From: Adineta steineri
Taxonomy: Eukaryota > Rotifera > Eurotatoria > Adinetida > Adinetidae
Direction of reading: 5' to 3'
Assembly (NCBI GenBank): GCA_905250115.1
Contig: CAJNOI010000172.1
Coordinates: 125,115 to 189,114, forward strand
Length of the DNA: 64,000 bases
This document shows positions 42,883-53,865 of the stretch, one piece after another; the stretch's first letter is position 1; each line of letters starts with the position of its first letter. A program made the position numbers and the translations under genes. Below the pieces are notes generated by a model that worked only from the letters and a program-made list of their open reading frames with translations, searched no databases and was not told the origin of the DNA.

Positions 42883-44664
42883 ATGGCTGCACGTCCTAAA
42901 GCAAAGCGACTGAAATGTTGTCATATGATCAACAATCAAGCTCACACTCAATTTGAAAATTTGCCTAATGATATAATTCTAGAAATCATCGATTATCTTG
43001 ATGAAAAAGATATTCAACAAACACTTCACAACCTCAACCAGCGCTTCTCACAACTCATTGATCATTATTCGGGTCGATCTGTATCACTCTTCTTCTGCTC
43101 GAAAGATTCGCCAAAGATAGAACAATATTGTCATGAACTCATCGTACCGAACAAGAGCCGAATCCGTTCTTTGAAATTCAATCGGGTAGGTCGAATTCGA
43201 ACAGTGTTGTCCCAATGCGCACTGAACGAGTCATTCACTCGTCTCGAGTCAATCTCATTGTACGAGAGCGAACTGCAAGATTTACTGCCACTATTACATA
43301 CACTTCCGTTACTGCCACGACTCAACGCGTTACAGATCAAATCCGATCTGTCGGTGCTCAGAAATAATGCACTGAATCATATCTACTCCATAGCACTTCA
43401 ATGTTCAACTCTGATCTCCCTGACTATCGAAAATTCATACTCGACTACTTGCGATTTATCTTTTGAACAATTAAATATCGGTACCAAACAAACCAATATC
43501 GAAATTCTCAAATGTTTACATTCAATACAGCTACAACAATTACAGTTTCTCCTTGAGAAAACGCCAAAACTTCGCTGTCTTCAGGTCAGCCAAGTTCAAT
43601 CAGATCCGAACAGGGCCGCGGAGCTATTCGTAGTACCTAAACTCCATCAGTTGTCAACACTATCCATCGGTTTTGATTGTCGCTGGCCTGACGTTTATGC
43701 ATCGAGGAAGGTCATCGCTGAACTTGGTGTCACAACGAAATCTCTAAAATTAATATTTCGAGTTCTAAACTTCATCAAGGATGCCACTGAATGGAATAAA
43801 CTTCTCAATGAAAATTTACCACAACTAGAGAAACTCAAAATCAGGTTATGGTACGAGTGTGGCGATTTAATCAGATTAGGGAACAAATTTCGACAATTTT
43901 CGATGAATTTGTTCAAGCTACCTATATGGGATAAGGAACCATGGAGTATCACCTACGATGCGTATATGTTGCGTGAAGATGCAATCGTCTTTGAATTCAG
44001 AAAGTAATTTTTCGCAGTTACGTATGAAATGAAATCTATCTCCTAACTGTTTTTTTTCAGGAAACGAACATTAACATCACCATCGTCCGAGTTTACTTTG
44101 AGAGTGAGTGATTCTGACACTAATCGGAACCTGTGCTGCCATTTGCGTGATATTATGAAACAGTGGATAAGATCTCCATCTCTTCGTTTACATTTTAGTA
44201 AGCACGACTTTGAACTTTATCAAATACCGATAATCACGGGTACTTTAACCAACCTTCAAGAAATCACCTTCGATGGTTTAATGGGATCTCCTTCATATTT
44301 CATAGATACCATTGATGGCGACGACTTTATTCATGAGAACGTGCTTCTGTTGAGAATTCGTTGCACACTATCCGTAAAACAAATATCTGTTCTACTCCAG
44401 TGGTTTCCATCGACTCAACATCTCGAGATTCAATTAGATAGTTACCGCAATGAACTTGAACAAAGAGAAATATTGATCATAGTATCGAAAATGATAACTC
44501 AAAAAGTGAGGATGAAGGCTATTTTTTTCATGAGAAGAAAGCGCAGTGAAACAATAGAATGGCTCCGAACAATCATAAATCAAAATAACGGTTTTGACGA
44601 GCACGATGCGTCTAGGATGTATTCGATTCGAAAGAAACCTACTTCGATTATATTATGTTGGTAA
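42883..44664 (+). CDS. F-box protein with a leucine-rich C-terminal region
   Basis: Two exons, 42883-44003 and 44061-44664 (gtaatt donor, tttcag acceptor, phase 2), giving 574 aa. The F-box is at about residues 24-65: FENLPNDIILEIIDYLDEKDIQQTL followed by FSQLIDHY, split here by other residues. The rest is Leu-rich with irregular LRR-like spacing. F-box proteins bring targets to SCF ubiquitin ligases. The target is unknown. Codon use is richer in C and G than that of its neighbours (ctc, ctg, gcg, tcg codons), which could reflect conversion or origin. An acceptor-like tttttag (42835-42841) lies about 42 nt before the ATG. Confidence 0.75.
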
Positions 44665-44689
44665 TAAATTGAAACTTAAAATGTAAACA

Positions 44690-45060
44690 ATACCGGGATG
44701 AAAAGAATGAATGCAAGTCTGACTGTGGGCATAAAAAGCACAGAATACTGTATCTATGTCTCATTCACACCCATCCTAATTTAACACTTTAAATCTCCAG
44801 TTTGTTAGTGACGCTTTTAAGAGTATTTCTTTATTGGTTCTTATCAGAGAATTGACGCATGAATCATTGATCAGTCCATTACTGGCGAGAATCAGGCACT
44901 CAGGACTGGCATTATCCTTCTGGAGTACATCGGCGAAGAGTTGAACTCTTAGATCAATTATTTGATTCTTTTATAAACTGAGATAAATCAATGTTCTATT
45001 TATCTTAAGGATTTGTGTGAGATAATCTGCGCCCACACCCACACCTTGAAGAAATTAAAA
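44690..45060. other. Intergenic with telomere-like half arms
   Basis: C-rich arms at 44763-44776 and 45027-45052 (gcgcccacacccacaccttg) with weak GT-rich partners. No gene seen. Confidence 0.45.
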
Positions 45061-45125
45061 TAAATATAAGGATCAATCTAATATTTTGACAAAATTTAAA
45101 AAAATAAAGTTATATATGGATAGGA

Positions 45126-47009
45126 TTATTGTTTTATTTTTGCTTTCAATCTTCGAATACTGTCCTGTGCGTTAGCGACGATAGTATGTGTGGCTGATCG
45201 TGTTTTTTTTGCGATTTCTAATGATTTTTCATGATAATTTAAAGCTTTCGAATAGTCTCCTTTACTTTCAAACAACGATCCAAGACTACCATAGATTGCC
45301 GCAATTTGTGGATGATCTTCGGGTAACGCTGCTTGACGAATATGTAAAACTTTTTCATAATAAATTAAAGCAACATCGTATTGATTGAGCATCATATAGA
45401 TCGCACCTATAGTATCATATGTTGCTGCTAGATTAAGAGAATTAGGAGGAAGTGTTTCTTCTTCAATATTCATTGCCTGAACCAAAAAAACTAAAGCGTC
45501 ATCATAATTTTGCATTTTATTATAAGTTTCGCCAAGAAAACTAAAGATTTCTGCTACATCTGGATGATTTTCTCCTAAGAGACGTTGACGTATTTCTAAT
45601 GCTGCTTGAAAATGTTCGAGACCTTCCTGACAATCATTACATCTTAATGAAGCTCGCCCAAGTCCTAGTTCCGCATTTCCTAAAGTTAATTGTGCTTCTT
45701 TTAACATACGTTTATAACATTTTCGTGCTTGTTCATTTTCTTCCATTCGAAGTAAAACTTTTCCAAGACTATCAAGATCAGTATCATCACCAATTTGACT
45801 TTTCATATGAGCAAACAGTTCGTTCAAATCAAAATCATCATCATTGGCTAAAGTTGCACGTACTATCCACATTTCAGTTTTCGTATCTTCGGATACACTT
45901 TTAATACAAAACAAAGCTCCAAGCATAATTAATATTTCATATTCACCATGATAATCACTTTTCTTACGAATATCAGCGAAAGCTTTAGTTCGTAATTTTG
46001 GATCAATCTCAATTTCAAATAATATCGGTCGCATTTGATTTCGTCCTTGAGACGATGGAGGATGAATAAATGTAAGAGCAATAGATCGATCTCGACTCGT
46101 TGATAAAAATGAATTCATTGATAAAAATCCATTAATATTCTTCTGCATTAACTGTAATTCAGCCATACTAATCATTTGTCCTCGATATACTAAAATTGTA
46201 CTTCGACTTAGATTCGTTCGAATAAAATATTCATAACCTTCTTGAATTTGTTTAGCAATATCAGTAATAAATGTACGAAAGATAAATAACATATCAAAAT
46301 CTTGCATACGTAATGCTTTATTTATTATTCGATAGAAACATGTATCACGAGTATACCACCAGATAACTTTATCTAGAGAATAATTTTTCTCAAATTCATC
46401 GATCATTTTTAACGCTTTAGTATCATTAGCATATTGTCTCTTACAGACACTGATCATTTCTTGACGATCACTGACTTTATGATGCATTCGTAGAAGAACT
46501 TCGATAAACAATTGAAACCATAAAAAACTGGCATTTCGAGATTCCATCGAATCACAATTCGAACTGATTACAGAAATCAATGGATTTTCTTCTGTACCTG
46601 TTCGAGTACTTTGATCTTTCGAGATACTAGTAATTAATTCTGAACTACTAGTACAGACGATACCAAGCTAAAAGATAATTAAAAAAATTCTTTTTTTTTT
46701 TTAGAATAATTATTATATTACTTTATTATATTTGCTTGCCCATTCTTCGTTAGGTTTCTTGTTTTGGCAAAATACATAAAATGCAACTATTTGTGGAAGA
46801 TCATGTATTTTAGGAATAATTTGTCGACCAAAAGCACCTGAGACGATCAAAATAATTGATTCTTTCGGAGTATTTCGAAGATATTTTTCACATGTTTCAA
46901 CACTATCAAATGTACGCAGTTTTTCAATGATATGACGGAGTTTCTTTTGAATCTCTTTATTTTCTTCAGTGGAATCAGCAGTACAATCAAGCCAAACAAA
47001 TTCAAACAT
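45126..47009 (-). CDS. ADP-ribosyltransferase-TPR protein, catalytic motif intact
   Basis: Two phase-0 exons, 46722-47009 and 45126-46667, giving 609 aa. The N-terminus is a Rossmann-like segment (about 1-95) related to that of the 5.7-8.9 kb protein. The arginine-type ADP-ribosyltransferase domain (about 140-375) keeps every catalytic element: VYRG (Arg about 258), FLSTS (about 283-287) and GEYEIL (ExE at about 338-340). About five kinesin-light-chain-type TPRs follow (for example AEIFSFLGETYNKMQNYDDAL). Family enzymes transfer ADP-ribose from NAD to arginine. No signal peptide, so probably cytosolic. It is transcribed divergently from the DUF4419 gene, 439 bp away. Confidence 0.82.
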
Positions 47010-47448
47010 ATCTCAATCAGAAGCCGTAAATCAGTCCACTAACGTTTTTTTGTCAGGAGAAAAAAGTAAGTGAAAGAATTTTAAAAGAATAAACGTAATT
47101 GATGACTCTTTTTTTTTCTTTTCTGTTGTTTATCAAGCATTTTATGACGATAAAATAATCTTTGTTGGAAAGAATGTTAAACACCACAGAGTGATACATT
47201 AAAGAACTCAATAGAAAAAAAGAATATACGTATGAATGACTCAGTTGATGATGTCACATGTTATAAAAAAGAATAAGTCAAGACGGAGAAAATGCTTTCA
47301 CAAAAAAGACGTTACATGTTGCAATTACATTTTGTATCCATGTGTTTATCGTCGCTACCAATGTGCAGAAGAACGCAAGAGATATATAATATTTTCTTTC
47401 TTTTATTTTTCTTCTGTCCACAAACAATCTACATCAACGCTCGTGATC

Positions 47449-48883
47449 ATGAGTGCTTGTTCTGCAAACGAACGATTTCATACAGTCGTCATTCGTGGTG
47501 ATCTTCCAAAAATTGAGAAGCAATATAGCGCTGATATACCCACGGACTTACCTCCAGCAGATCATTGGATTCGTGGAGTCATCGATTATCTTGCCAGTGA
47601 TAGATGGGATAGGAATAATTTTGAGAATGATCAATTCAAGGTGCAACATACAATTTCAAATGGACCGTGTAAGTAAAAGGCGAAGACAAAAAATCTAGAT
47701 CAAAAACGCTTGCAGCATGTTATCTAATAGCCTGAGTATATTTGCATTTTTGTCTATATTTTCAGACACATCACCTGCTGGTGGTCATGCAATATTTCGT
47801 GCATATCTCAGTGCCTATAATTCACATGAAGATATTGTTCTTTCACCGGAGTAAGTTGATGACGTAATAGTATGTCTTTATTTCATGTCTTTTAGTGATC
47901 TGTGGTTGATGATAACGATTTATTTTGCAAAATATGCCAATGACAATGCTGAGAAACTGCGACATCTCTTGGTCAATCATGATGGAAAAATCAAATTGAC
48001 CATCGAACAAGTACAACCGGATCCTGAGTAAGAGATTAGTTCATAGACTTTCATTAATTTTGCAAACTTCTAAGAAAACGTTTACTTTTTTTAATAGCTG
48101 GAACGCATTTCTCGAGAGTATACGTGTGGAAATTACTAAAAATGTTAAGAACGATGTTGTTTCTCTTTTAACGGCCAACTATTCAACTACAGGCAAGGTT
48201 GAATCGCTTTTGTCTTGCGCTACAATCATGAATACTTTCAAAAAGTATTTTGAGTATGGATTGTCGATGACAAGGTGTGGCATCCGAAAAGTACACTTTA
48301 TGGGCACAATTGATGATTGGTTACTTCTTCGACAGAAGACAGAACAATTAAAGACTTTTACAACGCCTAACGACGATTTTTCGACCTACGTCGAGAGTCT
48401 CTTACCTATACTCGATCAGTTCATTGGCACTTATCGTGGTAAGGTAGATAATGAATTCTGGGACAAAATATTTAACGTCGAACACATTGGTTTTGGATCA
48501 GGGTGAGTGATTTCTCTTACATTTTCTAACACAGTAGTGAAACAATTTTTTTGATTCCATTCGTTGTTTATCTTTGCGATAACTCTGCGATTGACTTAAT
48601 ATCATTTTGATAAATTCTATTTACTAGGAGCTGGACACAACTTACTGGCTGGTTTCTTCAACTCTGCTATGGACTACATACGAAAACATCGTGCAACATC
48701 AGAGAGATTACATTACATTCAGTTGTCGCTCCGGTAGAATTTGAAAGTGAATATACAGATGAGAAAAAGACATGTTACGTGGTGGGTGGATTTCATGGTG
48801 TTGAAAGTCGAGATGAATGGCATAAGCCTGTTATGTCTTTGGCTGTCATTGATGATCTTTCGACAATCACGAAACGTAAATAA
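47449..48883 (+). CDS. DUF4419-domain protein
   Basis: Five exons: 47449-47668, 47766-47850, 47896-48027, 48098-48502 and 48628-48883. All junctions are GT-AG and in frame, giving 365 aa. The DUF4419 pattern is clear: an N-terminal HAIFRAYLSAYNSH, then LSPDDLWLMITIYFAKYAN and NAEKLRHLLVNHDGK, a central IDDWLLLRQKTEQL (W and R conserved in the family), then SWTQLTGWFLQLCYG, and a terminal GGFHG. The family is widespread in fungi, bacteria and some protists and its function is unknown. The start is the first ATG after an upstream stop-rich stretch; an earlier in-frame ATG (47236) is less likely. It shares a divergent promoter region with the ART-TPR gene. Confidence 0.8.
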
Positions 48884-48980
48884 TAGTCGGCAAACGAACA
48901 TTTTTCATCATTTAATCAAAAAACTACTTATTGCTATTTTATTTTATCAATTATTCATGAATAACTAAAGCTTGATTTTG

Positions 48981-49027
48981 ATGTGTGAGGGTGAGTGTTG
49001 CTGTTAGGGTCACCCACGCCCTAAAAA
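48981..49027. repeat. Telomere-like imperfect hairpin
   Basis: Left arm gtgagggtgagtg, right arm gtcacccacgccct, at the 3' side of the DUF4419 gene. Confidence 0.55.
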
Positions 49028-49133
49028 GAAGAATATAAAGCCAGCAAAAATCATCGGAATATCGTTCTTTATGGTTCAACTGGGACGATGTATATATTTT
49101 TGAATTTGAAGATTCTTGGTATTATTTTGCGAC

Positions 49134-49185
49134 TAGATGGATGTGGGTGTGGGTAGAATAGAAAAAACACGCACCTACCATCGTC
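49134..49185. repeat. Telomere-like imperfect hairpin
   Basis: Left arm atggatgtgggtgtgggtag, right arm cacgcacctaccatcgtcat. The outer ends (gatgg / ccatc) also pair. Confidence 0.65.
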
Positions 49186-49362
49186 ATGGAATAACAAGTT
49201 TGAATCTATCTTTTCTCATTGTAAGTATAACATATTGAAAAAAATGAACTGAAGTATTCAAATAAGAAAAACAAGAAATTTCTCACAATTCTTTAAATAA
49301 TAGGAATACAAAACAATATCAAACATGTTTATTTTTTCATCAATCAGTTTCCTTATTCTCTT

Positions 49363-50307
49363 TTATGCCATTATGGCTACCACAATATTCGATCGTCGTT
49401 TCAATTTTTTCATTATTGAATTTTTAACTGGATCTGTAAATTTAAATAATGCAATTATTACAAATATTAACGAGATTCCAACGGATGTATACGCTTTACG
49501 CAAATGATAATTTGATGGTTCACCAATAAATCCTATAAAAACAAAAATTGTAATAGGTAAACCAAGTATTAATAAAATCAATAGAAGAATAATTATTCGA
49601 TAAACCATTTTTAACTCTCTTTGTGCACGAATTAAAGTATTAGCAGGTGTAACACGTCGACGCATATTTTTAACATATCGAACTAATTTTATATAAATTA
49701 TAACAATTCCACTCATTGGTATTATATAGATATAAAATACATTATAAACGGTTACAACGGAAAGATGAAGTAGCATCTGACATATTTGATCATCAACTTG
49801 ATATTTAATTTCATGAGTGAGTACATGTGGTAAAATGCATATAAAAGGAGATATCCATGTTATAACAATAAGAAAAATTTGCATTCTCACTGATTGCCAA
49901 ATTAATCGAAAAGGATAAACAACTTTTATATAACTATAAATAGCTTGTAAGAAATATGCATAGAATAATTCACTTGCGGTAACATAACTGATATAACCTC
50001 GAAAAATACAAAATGAATCTGCATATGAAATTTGGTTAAGATCATTGTAAAGCATAATAATTGTCACCCAAAACATTATAATCGTAAATGAAAGACAAGC
50101 TAAACATGAATTAGCTACAAACATCATTGGAATTGTATGGCATTTTTTATCGATAAAAATAATATATAAAAATAATGAAGCTAGTAAAATAGTCAAGAAA
50201 AGACATATAAGTACTAGAATATCGATAGGAATAAACCATGACTGGATATTTGTAAGTGTAGAATTTAAATCTTTTGGTAAAGAATCTAAATAAGTTATTG
50301 TGTTCAT
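49363..50307 (-). CDS. Rhodopsin-like seven-transmembrane receptor
   Basis: Single exon of 314 codons with seven hydrophobic spans. N-glycosylation-type site near the N-terminus (NST). Conserved Cys pair candidates are in SFCIFRG before span 3 and DQICQML in loop 2. The span 3 end reads YSYIKVVYP where classic receptors have DRYLxIxxP, so the Asp-Arg is missing, and span 7 ends FTDPVKNSIMKKL in place of NPxxY. Overall it resembles peptide-receptor-like GPCRs with altered activation motifs. Ligand unknown. An acceptor-like ttttctag directly abuts the ATG on the minus strand. A decayed partial copy lies at 51105-51360. Confidence 0.75.
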   Translation of the reverse strand: MNTITYLDSLPKDLNSTLTNIQSWFIPIDILVLICLFLTILLASLFLYIIFIDKKCHTIPMMFVANSCLACLSFTIIMFWVTIIMLYNDLNQISYADSFCIFRGYISYVTASELFYAYFLQAIYSYIKVVYPFRLIWQSVRMQIFLIVITWISPFICILPHVLTHEIKYQVDDQICQMLLHLSVVTVYNVFYIYIIPMSGIVIIYIKLVRYVKNMRRRVTPANTLIRAQRELKMVYRIIILLLILLILGLPITIFVFIGFIGEPSNYHLRKAYTSVGISLIFVIIALFKFTDPVKNSIMKKLKRRSNIVVAIMA

Positions 50308-50329
50308 CTAGAAAATAATGGCAAAGAAA

Positions 50330-51100
50330 ATAAGTAGATAGATTTTTCATGTAAAACTATCATCATGTGAGATTCTTACATTTATTCTCGTAGGAAAAAG
50401 TTCTAGTTGAATATTATAATGAAAAAGTGTTAATTTACTTAGAACAAATACCTGTAGTTTCTTTCTATGATTATTAAGTAATGTGTTTCCTCAAAAATAT
50501 ATGTCATTATTTGAATATTATATTTCTTTCAGTCACACGAACGACTTACTCAGTTCAATTCAACGTAAATAAGATTAACCAGACATGTGTGCGTTCAAAC
50601 ATTAAAATGATTAGAAAAAAATGCTCATCTGGTGTATTTCCAAACTGTTAAAAGAATAATGAATAGGAAAAAAAAGGGTTCATTTAGTGGAAATCTAACT
50701 TAATATAATTATAATGAGAGTGCACCTGTAGTTAGTTTCAGGAAACTTATATGAATATAGAGTAAATAATTCTTAAATTTAAACAAAAAGATCATAATAA
50801 AACCAGTGAGATATCGTGTGTAACATATGTTATAAATACATAGATTGTAATGAGTAAACCAATTATTTAATCGTTTGGCGACGGGCTTGTTTTTCTTTTG
50901 ATCAATAACTAGAAAAAAAGAAGTCCTTAGAAATAATTGACTATTAATTTTTTAATTAACTTCATTTCCTGTTTGAGATATATCATACATATGTGTATAT
51001 AATATATTCTGGAAGTTTACAGCAATGTGATATAGAATAATAAATAGATAGTTGCCATCTTGTGATTTCGACAAATTCAGAAACGACGACGCATATAAGT
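50330..51100. other. Intergenic upstream of the receptor gene
   Basis: AT-rich, no exon or repeat recognised. Confidence 0.4.
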
Positions 51101-51104
51101 GTCA

Positions 51105-51360
51105 CCCGCCTTCAAAGAATTAATATAATTAATAGAAGAATAATTATTCGATAAACTATTTTTGATTCTATTTGTGTACAAATTTAAGTATTGACAGATG
51201 TAAAACGTTGAGTCTTTCCTCTAACATAGCAGCAAAACATTATTTAAACTGTATGACATGTTTTATCATATATAATAATTAATACAAATATTTATGCTAG
51301 TATAACAACCAAAAACAGACATCAGTTGATGTTTTTGTTAAAGAATCCAAAAAATTGTTT
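51105..51360 (-). pseudogene. Internally deleted relic of the 7TM receptor
   Basis: 51120-51215 matches the 3' part of the receptor (around 49567-49660, 'aatagaagaataattattcg' shared exactly). 51245-51355 matches its 5' part (about 50130-50280, including 'gttaaagaatccaaa' against 'ggtaaagaatctaaa'). About 470 bp of the middle is missing and the remaining frames are broken. Confidence 0.6.
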
Positions 51361-51369
51361 AGTGCATTT

Positions 51370-53855
51370 CTGAAAAGAAATATATATATATTCTTTTTTT
51401 CTTTTTACATTATTATTTATTTTTTTGAATGAATGACATTAATTATGTAAATTATTTGCAAATACCTTTTGTACTACTTTTTTATTCACATAAAAGAATT
51501 GTAAAATATTCTGTGTGAGTATGAACTAATTCAACTCTTTAATGAACAACGTAAATGGATTTTTTTTTCTATTCAACTTAGAATAACTTCAAGTAAAAAA
51601 ATATCTTATTTTTTTGAGAAAAAAACATACTAGCAAAACTAACATTCATATGATTATCAAGATATAACTCGTCACCCCTCCCTTGAGGGTGTAGGTGTAT
51701 TATGTCCATCCAATCTACGCCCACACTCATTCTCTAGTGAAACGAAAACATAATGAAATTTCAATGAAAGAAGCAATAATACTTGAAAAGTGCAATAATA
51801 TAATTGAACAACTAATTCGATTGAATGTAAACTGTACCAGAAATTTGAAAAAATCAAGAGAAAACTCAAAAGGTTGCCTATAAATTTGTTCAAAGTTTGA
51901 AGTATATAAGTTAAACCAGTTTACTTTCAATTTTTTACCAGCTTACAATAACTGTGCAGTTAGATTTATCGTTTAGCTATTCATCAATCTTCACTGAACA
52001 AAATTCATATAGTTACTTATTAGTTTATAATAATTTATATAGAAAATTACATTTTTTTACTTAGAATTCTCTTGAATAAATTACTTAGAAAAAATTGAAC
52101 GTTTTATTCAGCATTTATTTAAAATCACTTTGTATTTAAATATGAGCCTTAAAGGAACAGACATGTATTTTTAAAACAGGAAAAGAACGTTTTTTCTTTT
52201 TCATGAAAAATCCACATTACCTAAAGGTAATTCATTTATATTATGTCTAGCCGCATATTTACGGTTCTCTAATATATGGAAATGCAGTTAACATTAGTTA
52301 TTGCATGCATTGTAAATCGCCAGATTGAAAGAAAAAAAAAACTTGTAGAATATCGATTTCTATAGAATTATTGTTTCAAGGAAACGCTAGCATTAAATGA
52401 TCGGCACATTTTTTTTCTAGTTCGCTTTTTCTTTATGGAAAGAATTACTAGTTCTTTTACCATTTCAGTCATGCACATATCATAATTAAGGAAATAAATA
52501 TATATAAACGAAGAAAAAAGGAATGACATTATTTTTTAATAATTAAAGAAGAAAAGAATCGAAATGATTGAAACAATATATACCTCGTCACATCTTTTCA
52601 GTTAATACAATACTTGATAAGTATGTATATTCATTTATAATAAAAATAAGATTGCTTATTTTCCTTAAAATATATTCTAATTGAATATTTAATACATGTG
52701 TAACTATATGTATTTGATAGTTTTATTCTGATTATCCGTATAAAACATACTCTGATAGACAACATTATACAAAGTTTTGATGCATATAACATATTTGAGA
52801 TATCTTTCAAACAAAGTTAGTACGGAGTTTTATTTTAGTTGACGCGCTCTGTAGGTATGAATATGAGTGTACATTAGTTAACTTACAGTCATTCCTGAAT
52901 ATTTTTTATCTACATGATACTAATACAAATGAGAGTACACGTTTATTAATAGGAAAACATTTAAAAGGATTAAGAATAAGTTTTAATGTTGAAAATACAG
53001 TTACTATTGATCATGATAGTTTCTCTAAAACAGTTATAATACCGCATACAAAGGAAAGAATACATTATTTGAATTAAGTAGTAATACGTAAGATATATAC
53101 TAAATATATTCAGAAATTCATATTTATTATCATGATACGTATATGAAAGATTATTTTTATCTCTGCAAACCTCGAGAAACATAAACCTTTACTTAAAGTA
53201 TAGCCCCCAAAAAGATCAAAACTAATCTGAATCAGCTTTTCTAAAGCTTTTTTTCATATCTGAACTTCACATTCAAAGTCATTCTATTTCTATTTACTAT
53301 GTAGATCTAGTAATTCCATATTAGAATATATATTTAACTGATTAATTAAACATATCAAGACGAATTTATTAAAAGTAGTAAGATCCGTAGAAAGGAGTGT
53401 TAAAAGTGATAGTATTAAAATACTGAGACATCGTTTCAAAAATATGTAAACAACTTTTATACGAATGATTTTCTCTTTCTCACTTTACTTGCAATACTCA
53501 TTGGCATGATAATATTGTTGATTCCAACTTTCTTTAACTTAAGTTCAAAAATCATATTACCTATACATTGAATACTCCGACTTTGTCATCTTCAATATTT
53601 ATTCTAATTGTTACCAGTTTCATAGTATTTAAAAATCTTTTACACTGGACTCCATTCTTTGTCTCTACATCTGAATCAATAGTCATATACTAATTTCCAA
53701 ATAAGTGACAATACTAATTACTATCCACATATTTCAATCCACTTTTAATCATCGTTCCAAATATTGATATATCAAACTAATTATAAATGTTCATTTATCT
53801 ACTATGTAACATTTATTCGATCTCGTTTTTATTAAAAATAATAAGCCATATCTAA
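51370..53855. other. Long AT-rich intergenic region
   Basis: No recognised gene. Contains one telomere-like hairpin (51681-51735) and one + strand open stretch of about 65 codons (52883-53077) after an acceptor-like cttacag. That stretch has no start and no family I can name. Confidence 0.4.
51681..51735. repeat. Telomere-like imperfect hairpin
   Basis: Left arm cttgagggtgtaggtgta, right arm ctacgcccacactcattct. Confidence 0.6.
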
Positions 53856-53865
53856 AATGTTTTAG

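Noticed and set aside
52883-53077. Open stretch of about 65 codons after an acceptor-like site
   Set aside because: No start codon, no donor and no family recognised. Kept only as a note.
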